Assembly: GCA_026702845.1 (NCBI GenBank)
Contig: JADCLS010000014.1
Span: forward strand, 62,001-126,000
Direction of reading: 5' to 3'
Length of the DNA stretch: 64,000 nt
Source: Candidatus Heimdallarchaeota archaeon
Lineage (GTDB): Archaea; Asgardarchaeota; Heimdallarchaeia; Heimdallarchaeales; Kariarchaeaceae
The first letter of the stretch is position 1, and each line of letters opens with the position of its first letter. This document shows positions 47,301-53,774 of this stretch, one piece after another. Both the position numbers and the translations under genes were made by a program. The notes beneath the pieces are model-generated. The model was not told the origin of the DNA, did not search any database, and saw only the letters and a list, made by a program, of their open reading frames with translations.

Positions 47301-48554
47301 ACAGCTTGGGTCACCATCTATGATGGTCAGATTGACTACATAGGTGCTGATTACGAGCTGAGAATTAATCCAGGAGAATCAATTTCCTTGATGTTCAATG
47401 CCACAGATAGCAACCAGAATAATTTCAGTATTAATATTGATGGTGTGATGATACTTTATGGTGATTGGGATTGGTCATATTACGAATATTCATTCAATTA
47501 TACTATTATTGGCACCTATGAAGTGACTCTGGTGGTATGGGATGTACAAGGTAATACTGACAGCATGACAGTGACTGTGGTTGTTGCTGATACCATCCCT
47601 CCAGTAGTTATTGCAGGTGATGATGTTAGCTTTGTCTATTACTATGATGTAGGTACCTTCCTTGCCACCTTCAATGTGACTGAGGAATATTTTGGTACCT
47701 ATGCAATTCTCATCAATGGTACATCTGTATTGACAGAAACCATGACGAGTAGTTATATTACACATGATGTATCAGGATTTGCTCCAGGTACGTACAATAT
47801 AACCCTTGTAGCAATAGATCAGTATGGTAATACAGGATCTGACTTCCTCTTTGTGTTTGTGACAACATACGAGCAAGATGAGCCTGTGGTTGATCCCAGT
47901 GATCCAGCCAATGAAAATATCGTCTATGGCGCAGGATCAACACTCACCCTTACCTGGAGTGTGGAGGAGCAGTATCCAGATTATTACAATGTCTACATCA
48001 ATGATGTAATTGCATTTACTGGTAATCTCAGTGGTTCAGCTCTTGCATTGAATGCTATTAGTATCACCTATGAATTCACTGCACCAGCGAAGGGTGAATT
48101 TGAGATCTATCTAGAAGTATTTGATGTTTGGGGCTATAGTAGTACATCTGATGTCTTCACCATCGAGGTTCTTGACTCTCTTGATGTTCTTGCACCTGAT
48201 CTAACCTCACAGAACAGTATCATTATCACCGCGGATATGGAGTACACCATAACCTGGCAAGTTGAAGATGATGCTCCTGATGCTTATCAGTTTATCCTTG
48301 ATGATGATGAAGGTAATTTTGTATCATGGGATGGATCTGCCATTTCATTCAAGATTTCCGGTCTCTCTGTTGGTCAACATACTTTAACTCTAAAAGTGAT
48401 CAACGATGATGGCTATGCAGCAGAAGATACCATTATCATCACGGTTGTGGAAGCAAAACCTACAGTTGCAGAGGATGCACCAGGATTTGGTTTCTTCATT
48501 GCAATCCTTGCAATGATCGGCCTTATCATTCCATTGAGGAGGAGAAAATTATGA
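38367..48554 (+). CDS. Giant surface protein: beta-helix head, 27 Ig-like repeats, PGF-CTERM-like tail
   Basis: The 3,395-residue product (GTG 38367 or ATG 38370/38376) has a signal peptide (to about residue 32); two right-handed beta-helix (NosD/pectate-lyase-like) domains that each open with a GNGT/GTGT...DPY motif (about residues 110 and 490); then 27 Ig-like domains of about 90 residues from ~885 to ~3,360, each with a Pro near the start, a Trp-containing strand, an aspartate-rich loop and a DxxGN turn. Many Asn-X-Ser/Thr sites suggest heavy N-glycosylation. The tail PGFGFF, hydrophobic helix, RRRKL fits the PGF-CTERM sorting signal. Probably a long cell-surface stalk or adhesin. Confidence 0.85.
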   Translation: MMYMRVHKTKSALNVTILFIILCFSLIPSLALNTNDNAINESTDLKISKNIRISRPSIQNQDEGQKTVSVVNSKEMGMIQPDYIQSAPISITSDAQLIAAASSGNGTINDPYILSNLNITSTTGIQLFISSTTLYVEIRDNHFEGNNNAGQYGIYLNNVQHVKITNNSILNNQNNIRLVGADDVLIQFNNLSIAERNIYAFDMRSSTIRFNYLKSASIEHIYLSATTKITSSYNNLITRNVLDTGNGITFVKAYDVNVFKNTFNGSSATKISLSDSNDILISENKIQGGGIGINILSLSMNNVIEFNHFSIVSNPISVNEMNQVINGNELSDVVGVGIEVKNLNVTINNNKLWGNGSASSIGIRFDFNEVSPTAYNRFDGFLVGIEITSTTAAPGAWNIEYNDFINCGTTVTDDSLFGQSFKYNYYDDHTNIDSDKNYIADSPYTISGSSSDGYPMAYPNVPLSGKRFSYPIYIDSNAALAAAADHGTGTFSDPYVIEGKNITQSSNRAIEIKNTNMYLVIRYNYIDNVDNSNDSIVLTFVTNAKIVDNEIKNSADGFDVYGLSIVQISRNWIYSYSGAAIYVKYSNNLVINETIFSAGGNYNVWIANSNYITVEQNRFTTSIQYPLYVQASDNCGIKFNEFYDKSSGNAAQFFAANNNTISNNYFYGLGNALVLTNGANDNTIMGNTFSDNIKAITVNGYDAIIWQNTIEYSLTAAIHVFGGPFSANNAIIEDNYIQFNGGDALLIDRADDAIVVNNAIRNNSGNGVRITGANSWALLENNTFSYNNIGVIIDDTATNATIRNNDFIDLQTSFVTNNLISPTALVIERNFYSSLDPWTDVNKDGFVDSPPYYTNGGTIVADTLPRTHPIAPKTQFDNWSPNIFTHPPSTYNYTEGSTGHYFIYQALDDNPERRFVFLNGSLQDVGFWFNYVNYTVNADGLAFGVYNLTVVFRDDGGYASRWVTIVSVLDDTAPVFTSIPSNVTIGYVSTGNEISWTVDEAYKEVYHIYVNNSIYVGNVTWTTDTISLNIDFLPYGTTPVKLVVVDKSGNSANHTVNVLVEDQSPPSVSDELDADVLQNTQYDITWTVSDYNPGFYDILVDGAYKKTGYPWVNGTITYKFNTTSEFTTYNVTLVLRDTKGYISIDSVFITTIEEDIPEVIPQADVNMDEFDTNVTVLWPVADVHPDYYDVYLDETWQVTNSWSNGTIGFDLDGLGIGSHNLTVIVYDTFGNYAIDLVWVLVTDSTAPSITGPGDYSYDYGQIFNSLTWQVTDNNPDVYNVTIDGGEYSNALFIADTLWSGDISFSVDGLMDGVYTLTIYVFDDGGNSASDSITLTVKDITSPDVSSPADISFNTGETGYQISWDIGDRNLNAYYIYQDDILMTWTSTANITVNYSLDGLGYGFYNFTIYANDTEGNFATDTVFVTVNDFIPPEVDSPADVNIEYGSTSNSVTWIVGDQNPYRYNITIDGSLMITNADWTNGSISYPIDGLSLGSHTVIISLIDIAGWISTDSVTVTVEDTINPTLTTEPTDQSYEFGSKPTLDVDWIVSDLNAKDYICYQNGTEIKTAAWISDNALTINVGDFAIGVHNVTIIFYDISGNSVVSTIYVTVEDTTNPIFTTEPTNQGYEYGSTPTLNIDWTATDLDAFDYLYYKNGLLMPSGSWTSGAAVTIDLGGFALGVHNVTLVFRDGSGNSVISTIFVTVVDTTAPTESYSVADFAYEHGTSSYVVTWNINDLDAAVWSYWLDGVEQVSNNPWSSGNDVNYDFGGFDVGVYNITAIFYDGSGNYFKDVIFCKVEDTTAPEITSPIDISYTQGTTGHTVTWDIGDINIDYFDFEIDGVDQLGQTSTASNYTVVKNVDSWARGVYNYTILVFDIYGNMAWDSVIITVTDDTDPVIDNPTDFSYTLGTTGHSITWTAGDQNPDYYDIFVDASPIVSGTSWSNGTITYLVDGLSLGPHTISIYVYDVDGAFITDTVTITVLDASQPIVDSPADTGYSEGTVSSFIVWTNAGDKNPDVYSAYANGTAIVSNQGWVNGSIAVDVGGLAYGIYNITLILWDDASNFVTDLVWLTVTDDVAPLVTTPSDYNYEEGSTGHSVSWTATDLHASYYRIFLSGTQIVEDNWDTAIQFSLNLDSYTLGTYIFTLYVFDMSNNSITDTVVLSVVDTVSPSVLDTSDTTITETSTGNTISWTATDTNAGTYTIYKDSSPIDSGSWTSGLAITFDIDGLGLGVFTYQITFYDTSSNSASDTVIVTVYDGTSPTIDTPINFEYPEGSTGNSITWNVYDLHPDTYSVTIDASSYLTDVAWSGSSITIDIDGLVMANHSIIITVYDQTGNSVSDQVYVNVFDSTIPVIDNPADISYEVGTITNYVIWTASDNLPDVYNVYDNGVMIRTSVAWASGAVAVNLGGLDWGTHNITIVLLDEAGNSISDLIWVKVYETDIPDASMPAIVGYTEGTGPHTFTLTVGDEHPNGFNVTANGVLIHSWTSYTNGTYVIDYAGLTAGDQTILVKVYDIDWNLKTLSVTITIEADQSPTIDSPGNKTYNEGRDAYYIYFTMHDTNPDLMWVYINGTPYYGNVPWTDGATIQLDVGHRTYGIYNVTMYITDTTGNYAKDTVWITVKDITNPDATGVADLTYDEGSTGNTITFGYGDKYLDYYIIYQDGVDVSGMVSVSTNGTVDWNVDGLIVGQYFFTIEVYDKQGNSSSVYLVVTVEDNQVPDLQYQVPDYTYVHQTTGHSISYTLIENYPDVYYTQMDGVNYTLPSSYIDGNVYSTSIDGLSVGQHVLTVIVHDIHGNFATFNIDITVVADTTIPDIAGPADQTIELGQNTTLSFIAGDWFPDTYSVWVDGNAYDSGTWTNSSGISVELGSELYIGSHTIQVIVLDTSGNENSVSVTLTIEDTIAPVGNMLSTYSFKHGEVASINIIGTDLDPDTFVWYINGTEQIGASWFSNQEFTLSFSLEIGYYNLTLVLFDVTGNKYTKTAWVTIYDGQIDYIGADYELRINPGESISLMFNATDSNQNNFSINIDGVMILYGDWDWSYYEYSFNYTIIGTYEVTLVVWDVQGNTDSMTVTVVVADTIPPVVIAGDDVSFVYYYDVGTFLATFNVTEEYFGTYAILINGTSVLTETMTSSYITHDVSGFAPGTYNITLVAIDQYGNTGSDFLFVFVTTYEQDEPVVDPSDPANENIVYGAGSTLTLTWSVEEQYPDYYNVYINDVIAFTGNLSGSALALNAISITYEFTAPAKGEFEIYLEVFDVWGYSSTSDVFTIEVLDSLDVLAPDLTSQNSIIITADMEYTITWQVEDDAPDAYQFILDDDEGNFVSWDGSAISFKISGLSVGQHTLTLKVINDDGYAAEDTIIITVVEAKPTVAEDAPGFGFFIAILAMIGLIIPLRRRKL
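41020..48455 (+). repeat. 27 tandem ~265-bp Ig-like domain repeats
   Basis: Coding repeats within the giant gene. Each unit encodes a domain of 86-98 residues; typical landmarks are PxDxxY, a Trp-x-x-x-D strand, W-x-x-G, DGL-x-x-G and DxxGN. Units differ from one another throughout, so they are old duplications under selection. Exact unit ends are approximate. Confidence 0.75.
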
Positions 48555-49012
48555 AATCAATAAAATTTCTATTACTAATCATCGGATTACTGCTGTTTAG
48601 CCTGCAGTCATCTGCTGTGGCTACAGCACCAAACATCACTGGGATGGAAACCGTCTCAGCTTCTGAGGGAACTTTAAGGTTGAACTGGACAGTTACTGAT
48701 GATAATATCAAACTCTATGAGATCACTCTCAATGATACAACAGTTGTTGATGATGGAACATTTGATGAACCTGAGGGAACTGGTGCAGTAAGAACTGATA
48801 TTCATTTCTTGCTTGTTGTATCATATGGATACTACTCACTTGAATTACGTGTAGAGGATTATGATGGCTTGGAAGGTAGTTTTACCACTATTGTGTCTGT
48901 GTCTGCAGGAGAGGCTGCTGGCCCAGCTGCATTTCTACCATTGGATACCTCATCGTTTGTAATTGGATTTGTTGCCCTAGTAATAGTTATTAGAAAGAGA
49001 AATCAAATTTGA
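48551..49012 (+). CDS. Single Ig-like-domain surface protein coupled to the giant gene
   Basis: The 153-residue product has a signal peptide (residues 1-23), one Ig-like domain of the same type as in the upstream giant (NWTVTDDNIKLYEI, then GYYSLELRVEDYDG) and a C-terminal helix with a basic tail (IRKRNQI). It starts in an ATGA overlap with the giant gene's stop, implying coupled translation and likely partnership. Unlike the giant, its tail lacks PGF. Confidence 0.72.
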   Translation: MKSIKFLLLIIGLLLFSLQSSAVATAPNITGMETVSASEGTLRLNWTVTDDNIKLYEITLNDTTVVDDGTFDEPEGTGAVRTDIHFLLVVSYGYYSLELRVEDYDGLEGSFTTIVSVSAGEAAGPAAFLPLDTSSFVIGFVALVIVIRKRNQI

Positions 49013-49135
49013 TAAGCAAATATACTTAATCAAAATATATAGTAACACAAATATCTCATGAATCTGAATAATAATGAATCATTGTATCACTTTAGTTCAT
49101 AAATCAATATATATCTCTTTCACCATAGATCGTAA

Positions 49136-49714
49136 ATGAAATATTTATCTCTCATTTTTCTAATATTGTTATTACAACCCCTACATGCAGAAACTACAGA
49201 AGATAATTTTTGTGATGGTGATAACGAATTAACAGGTATTCCTTGTGAATTTGAGATTACTGATGCTTTTGATACACAGCATTATAATGATCCTAAGATA
49301 AATACAAAGCTGCAAGTAACCATGCACGTTTATGAAAATTCATCTGGATCTTTGAACTATACATATTACTCATATTTTGAGGCAGATTTTGAATCCGTAC
49401 ATGGTGAAACCTCTTTTAGATATGAGGTTCCAGATACTGATCCTGGATACTGTGGTGCCTATAGATATTATGGGGCGATTTTAGAGCCTGGGGAAACAGC
49501 TGTGGATACATTTGTATTGGATTATAGACTGGTTGATTGTGGTAAATACATAGGATTAATGTTGGAGAATTTGGATAATGAAACTACAACTGGTTATTTC
49601 CTCCATGAAATCCTGTATGCAGGTGAAGATTACGGATTTTTACCATTCTCACCGATCTGGATGATTGTATTACCAATATTGATGGTGATTAAAAAGGAAA
49701 AATTGACAAGATAA
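49136..49714 (+). CDS. Secreted, C-terminally membrane-anchored protein
   Basis: The 192-residue product has a signal peptide (residues 1-19), an extracytoplasmic domain with four cysteines (two near residues 25-39, two near 108 and 136) and a C-terminal helix (FSPIWMIVLPILMVI) with a lysine-rich tail. Same plan as the proteins at 14256 and 55632. TATA-like AATATATATC at about 49102-49111. Function unknown. Confidence 0.65.
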   Translation: MKYLSLIFLILLLQPLHAETTEDNFCDGDNELTGIPCEFEITDAFDTQHYNDPKINTKLQVTMHVYENSSGSLNYTYYSYFEADFESVHGETSFRYEVPDTDPGYCGAYRYYGAILEPGETAVDTFVLDYRLVDCGKYIGLMLENLDNETTTGYFLHEILYAGEDYGFLPFSPIWMIVLPILMVIKKEKLTR

Positions 49715-50029
49715 ATTGCTCTTCAGAATCAAAAACTGATGTTAATCACGACCTAAGTAGCAAAAATAAAGACTAAATAGTTATATGCAAAACGGGATTC
49801 CTTCAAAAAATGTGCGATTTTTAATCATTGAACGGGATTAGTCAGATTATTCCAATGATTAATGTATTTGCATCAATTGCAGATAGCTCAGGTTATGTGA
49901 AAAGAGGTTTTTTTCTGAATTTAATTTCAGAGGTAAAATTTACCTATACCATAGTATTATACGTATTGAGTACCTAAGTCTTGATTATTTTATATATTGT
50001 CAACCATATATTATTTGGAGGAAACACCT
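49715..50029. other. 315-bp interval before the SPFH gene
   Basis: No intact gene is supported. A TATA-like TTTTATATATTG at about 49988-49999 probably serves the SPFH gene. AACGGGATT occurs twice, at 49791 and 49831, 40 bp apart, with unknown meaning. A 41-codon frame from the ATG at 49854 has no recognisable feature. Confidence 0.4.
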
Positions 50030-50899
50030 ATGGTAAAACACTACAAAGGAGAACCCAGTAAATTCATCATCAAGTATGTCAACGGAAAGCAGAAGAAAAA
50101 AGGGTATGGAATTTCTTTCTATTATCTGAAATTCAATACTAGTATTATTGCTATTCCAACCACCACGATTGATAGTCATTTCATCTACAACGAGATAACC
50201 AAGAATTTCCAGACTATCAGTCTTCAAGGACACTTCACTTATAAGATAAAGAATCCGGAGAAAATGGATACTCTACTCAATTTTCAAATAGATCCTGAAA
50301 CAGGAATGTATGTTTCTGAAGATCCTGAGAAATTGGAATTAAGAATCAAAAATGTGGTTCAGATGGCCACCAGGGCAATAATCAAGAAAGTAGATCTTGA
50401 AGATGCATTGGCTTTAACCACGACACTAGCAGATACCTTGATCAATGAGGTTCGGGATGCTGAACTCTTGAATGAAATGGGTATTGAAATCTTGAGCATT
50501 ACCTTTAACGCCATAAGACCTACTCCTGAAATTGCTGAAGCACTGGAGGCTGAATACAGAGAAAATCTACAGAAACAAGCAGATGAATCAATATTCGCCA
50601 GAAGAGCTGCGGCAGTGGAACAGGAACAGAAGATCAAGGAAAATGAGTTGAATACTGATATATCACTTGAGAAAAAACGTGAGCAATTAGTAGAACTCAA
50701 TGGTAAAAATATACTGGCAGAGGCTGAATTCAGGGCTGAAGCTAAAACTAAGGAACTTGAAACCTACAAGTCATCAGACCCTCAGATGCTAATGGCGTTA
50801 TCTTTCCTTGAATTATTTGGTAATCCCAGCAAAATAGGTAATTTCACAGTGACTTCTGAGATCTTGGCCCAATTACTAAATGCTGATACTAAGAACTAA
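50030..50899 (+). CDS. SPFH/band-7 domain protein without membrane anchor
   Basis: The 289-residue product has a beta-rich SPFH-type domain (residues ~5-175, with ISLQGHFTYKIKNPEKM and ILSITFNAIRP) followed by a long charged coiled coil (about 180-245: EAEYRENLQKQADES...). SPFH proteins (stomatin/flotillin) form membrane-associated rings. No N-terminal membrane helix is seen, so attachment would need a partner; the next gene encodes a small membrane protein. I chose the ATG at 50030 because GGAGG lies 8 nt before it; the in-frame TTG at 49997 has no such support. Confidence 0.85.
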   Translation: MVKHYKGEPSKFIIKYVNGKQKKKGYGISFYYLKFNTSIIAIPTTTIDSHFIYNEITKNFQTISLQGHFTYKIKNPEKMDTLLNFQIDPETGMYVSEDPEKLELRIKNVVQMATRAIIKKVDLEDALALTTTLADTLINEVRDAELLNEMGIEILSITFNAIRPTPEIAEALEAEYRENLQKQADESIFARRAAAVEQEQKIKENELNTDISLEKKREQLVELNGKNILAEAEFRAEAKTKELETYKSSDPQMLMALSFLELFGNPSKIGNFTVTSEILAQLLNADTKN

Positions 50900-50959
50900 A
50901 AATATACGTAAACCCACTCATTCGACCATGAGTTTTTATGGTTGTTTTCACTATAACCT

Positions 50960-51547
50960 TTGAGGAGAGAGGGATTACAGCTTTCCTCTGAGGTAAACAA
51001 CTTGAGATCAACAGCGGTTACCGTCCATTTTATCTGGCTTTCAGTTGCGATATTACTAATTATTTCAGATTCAGCACAATATGAACCAGAGGTTGGATAT
51101 ATTGTTGCCTTCATCGCGTACCCCTTATATTATTTATACTACAAAAAAGGAAGTAATGGTGCCAGAATAACACTGGCGATTCTAACCTTACCACTTGGAA
51201 TAATTCTATTCTCTACTGGAGCAAAAAGGATATCAGATCCTATGAATAGACAATTTCAACCGCAATATCATCAAAATATGCAAGCTCAGTACATTCCTCA
51301 ACAGCAATACCAACAATATCAGCAGGGTTATCAACAATATCCTCAAGGACAGTACCCTACCAATCAACAATACCAGCAGGGATATCAGAATCAACAGCAT
51401 CCTCAAGGGCAACATCCTCCAAATCAACAATATCAACAGGGATATCAAAATACTCAATATAACCCCTATTACCCTCAGCAATCTTCACAGAATAGAGAGA
51501 ATCTTCAAGATTCGCAAACCAGGAAAGATGATAGTGATGAGGAATAA
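50960..51547 (+). CDS. Two-helix membrane protein with Q/Y/P-rich repeat tail
   Basis: The product (195 residues from TTG at 50960; 181 from TTG at 51002, which has GAGGT in front of it) has two membrane helices (about residues 20-60 and 70-85) and a C-terminal low-complexity tail of about 100 residues rich in Gln, Tyr and Pro, built on YQQGYQ and PQGQ units, ending in an acidic tip (DDSDEE). It follows the SPFH gene, so it may recruit the SPFH protein to the membrane. The tail may phase-separate or bind nucleic acid or protein; that is speculative. Confidence 0.65.
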   Translation: MRREGLQLSSEVNNLRSTAVTVHFIWLSVAILLIISDSAQYEPEVGYIVAFIAYPLYYLYYKKGSNGARITLAILTLPLGIILFSTGAKRISDPMNRQFQPQYHQNMQAQYIPQQQYQQYQQGYQQYPQGQYPTNQQYQQGYQNQQHPQGQHPPNQQYQQGYQNTQYNPYYPQQSSQNRENLQDSQTRKDDSDEE

Positions 51548-51644
51548 AGGTAAAAACTACCTATTTATTTCTTAAATTACTATAAATTACCTAAATCTTG
51601 GATTTATTAAGTCTTCGTTCCCATATATTATATGAGGAATTACT

Positions 51645-52580
51645 ATGGATATAGAAAAAATTGTTATTATCACCCAACATACTTGGTTAGATGGGTTGAT
51701 AGCGAAATACAATACTAAAGAGCAAGCAAAATTCTATATTGAGCACATGGGGGGAGATTTTGTTAACTATATAGAACAACATACAACATATTATTCAGCT
51801 TTACGGTTACTCAAACAACAAATTCCAAGTAGTATTAGATATCAAGTGGTAGAAAAATCATTTCTTCCAAATTTTCTCTTTGGTCAGAATGATCTAGTTG
51901 TTGTTTTGGGTAGAGATGGATTAGTTGTAAATACTGCCAAATATCTTCATACACAAATGGTCTTGGGGGTCAATCCAGACCCTGAGAGGATTGATGGAAT
52001 ATTACTTCCATTTAGTGTAGAGGATGTGGGTGAATGTCTGGAAGAAATTATTCATGATAAGTATACTACAACTAAGATTAGCTTAGCAGAGGTGATTTTG
52101 AATACAGGTCAACGATTGGTGGGAGTCAATGATATATTTATTGGCCACAAATCTCATCAGAGTGCCAGGTACAGTATCAGCTCAAATGATTGGACAGAGA
52201 AACACAGTTCCAGTGGGATAATAATAAGTACAGGAGTTGGTTCAACGGGATGGTATAAATCAGTGGTTAGTAGTGCATTGAACATAGCTAATGCCATCCT
52301 TGGTTGTAGAACTGCCTATATTCATGATTATCAATTTCCCTGGGATGCTAATTTTCTCAAGTTTGCTGTTCGTGAAGCATGGAAAAGTAAAACAACTGGT
52401 AATGCTCTTACATTTGGTAGTATTAACCAAGGAGAGGAGCTTATAATAGAATCTCATATGCCTGATGGGGGGGTTATCTTCTCAGATGGCATAGAAAAAG
52501 ATAAAATTACCTTCAATTCAGGAACAATCGCAAGAATAAAGCTTGCAGATCGTAAAATAACTTTACTGACAAAGAAATAA
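51645..52580 (+). CDS. NAD-kinase-like protein, divergent
   Basis: The 311-residue product has the order of an ATP-NAD kinase: VVVLGRDGLVV near residue 88 in place of GGDGT, the VNDIFIG strand near 163 and ISTGVGSTGW near 195 for the GSTAY loop. The aspartate of the first motif is kept but two glycines and the threonine differ. It could be a genuine kinase with altered specificity or an NAD(H)-binding regulator. It is not closely similar to the relative at 37045-38001, which has a fused winged helix. Confidence 0.7.
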   Translation: MDIEKIVIITQHTWLDGLIAKYNTKEQAKFYIEHMGGDFVNYIEQHTTYYSALRLLKQQIPSSIRYQVVEKSFLPNFLFGQNDLVVVLGRDGLVVNTAKYLHTQMVLGVNPDPERIDGILLPFSVEDVGECLEEIIHDKYTTTKISLAEVILNTGQRLVGVNDIFIGHKSHQSARYSISSNDWTEKHSSSGIIISTGVGSTGWYKSVVSSALNIANAILGCRTAYIHDYQFPWDANFLKFAVREAWKSKTTGNALTFGSINQGEELIIESHMPDGGVIFSDGIEKDKITFNSGTIARIKLADRKITLLTKK

Positions 52581-52689
52581 AATCGCAATCACATAATCTC
52601 GCTTTTAAATATAATCCTAATTCCAGAAAAAACCATTAGACCCTTATCTGTTCAATAATTTGAGCAAAAAAAATCAATAAACACGTTAT

Positions 52690-53349
52690 TTAAGTCTTTA
52701 AATTGAGTATTAATTGACCCTCAGGAGTAATAATAGCTCTCTTCATACGTCCATCCAACTCTAATCTGATCAATCCTTGATTCTCTAGTTCCTTAATATG
52801 ATAGCTAGCCATCTGTTTGGAAATTTCTAAATAATCCCTAACTTGATTGATTGCTCGAACCATGGTACCCCCTTGATCTGAAATTAAAGAAAGAATTTCA
52901 GTTTGTTGCTCATTAATCTGTATTGCTGATACTTTGGGCATTGGTAGTTCCAAGGTTCTTTCCTTTAGTGATTTATCTTCTCCCTTCACTTGTTCTATCA
53001 TATAGAAGGCTTTTGCTCCAATAAGAACTGCTGAAACTGCTGCTGCTGCAGACATCAATTTAGTACCACCAGTGATATTGACGAGAATTTCATCATGTTT
53101 ATGATTTTTATATATCTCAATGATTTTATTGGTAATCGATGTCTGATCAAACATCTGGATCTCTTCCAGCTTACACTGTATATCCCAGTTATTCATCATT
53201 TCCTTAACTTCTAGTGCAGTACTTTTTGACCCTTCATTGTGGAGAAGATAGAGGAAATCGATGGAGTAGGATCGCACACCCTCAAGTATAGGGCTTGTAC
53301 TTGTTCCCTGGGTGGCGATCTGTATGATCATAACAATAATATCATACAC
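52690..53349 (-). CDS. CARF-domain protein with winged helix (Csa3-like)
   Basis: The 219-residue product has an N-terminal Rossmann-like CARF domain with IATQGTST near residue 10 and the ligand-loop signature NITGGTKLMSAA near residue 90, then a C-terminal winged helix (about 145-219; QVRDYLEISKQMASYHIKEL). CARF domains bind cyclic oligoadenylates, and Csa3-type proteins regulate CRISPR loci in archaea, but no CRISPR array or cas gene is in the window. It sits beside HEPN and HNH genes. ATG at 53349 or 53331. Confidence 0.78.
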   Translation of the reverse strand: MYDIIVMIIQIATQGTSTSPILEGVRSYSIDFLYLLHNEGSKSTALEVKEMMNNWDIQCKLEEIQMFDQTSITNKIIEIYKNHKHDEILVNITGGTKLMSAAAAVSAVLIGAKAFYMIEQVKGEDKSLKERTLELPMPKVSAIQINEQQTEILSLISDQGGTMVRAINQVRDYLEISKQMASYHIKELENQGLIRLELDGRMKRAIITPEGQLILNLKT

Positions 53350-53381
53350 TCCTTATTAAGAATTGATACGATCCTACGAAT

Positions 53382-53723
53382 TTAATCTTCTTTTATGAGT
53401 TCTGTTCCTCTCTCCTCTTTCATGAGACCTCGGGATAACTCACTGAAACCTTGACCCATTCCTAGGAACCCTCTGCCAATATTATGAGCTGATGTCTGTA
53501 CACCATCAATTACTCCTTCAAAGGTTCCCTGAAAAACATTCTTGATACCTTTTCTCTTCATCCCCGAATTAAAACCGTCTACAACCCTACCACCAACTCT
53601 AAGTGGAGTGTTTAAAACTTCTCGGGCGATCTTGTATACCTCTACATGGATGTCTGCCACACTGTCCGCAATTTTTGTTCCTCTTCCGGCTTCAAAAACT
53701 GTTTCCTTGTTTTGTTCACTCAT
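53382..53723 (-). CDS. Small glycine-rich protein of unknown function
   Basis: The 113-residue product (ATG at 53723; a longer frame to 53771 lacks support) begins MSEQNKE, has an N-terminal helix and then a glycine-spaced amphipathic stretch (GGRVVDGFNSGMKRKGIKN, GRGFLGMGQGF). No family is recognised. Its position between the CARF and HEPN genes, same strand and 32-50 bp spacings, suggests one transcript. Confidence 0.55.
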   Translation of the reverse strand: MSEQNKETVFEAGRGTKIADSVADIHVEVYKIAREVLNTPLRVGGRVVDGFNSGMKRKGIKNVFQGTFEGVIDGVQTSAHNIGRGFLGMGQGFSELSRGLMKEERGTELIKED

Positions 53724-53774
53724 ACATGAATATACGCAACAGATATAATAAATTCTTCCTTTAACAGTCAAATA

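Noticed and set aside
41020..48455. Regular repeats suggestive of an array such as CRISPR.
   Set aside because: The repeats are ~265 bp, in frame, diverged and encode Ig-like domains; there are no short direct repeats with unique spacers.
39062..48711. Several minus-strand and alternate-frame open frames inside the giant surface protein gene.
   Set aside because: They overlap a clearly coding, domain-rich frame and encode compositionally odd peptides without motifs or plausible starts.
49791..49839. AACGGGATT found twice, 40 bp apart.
   Set aside because: Two 9-mers without extended similarity and no further copies nearby; too weak to call a repeat element or operator.
49854..49976. A 41-codon frame starting at an ATG before the SPFH gene.
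   Set aside because: Short, no ribosome-binding site, no motif and in an AT-rich interval where such frames arise by chance.
52690..53349. CARF gene taken as evidence of a nearby CRISPR-Cas locus.
   Set aside because: No repeats, cas1, cas2 or interference genes occur in the window; CARF proteins also exist outside CRISPR loci.
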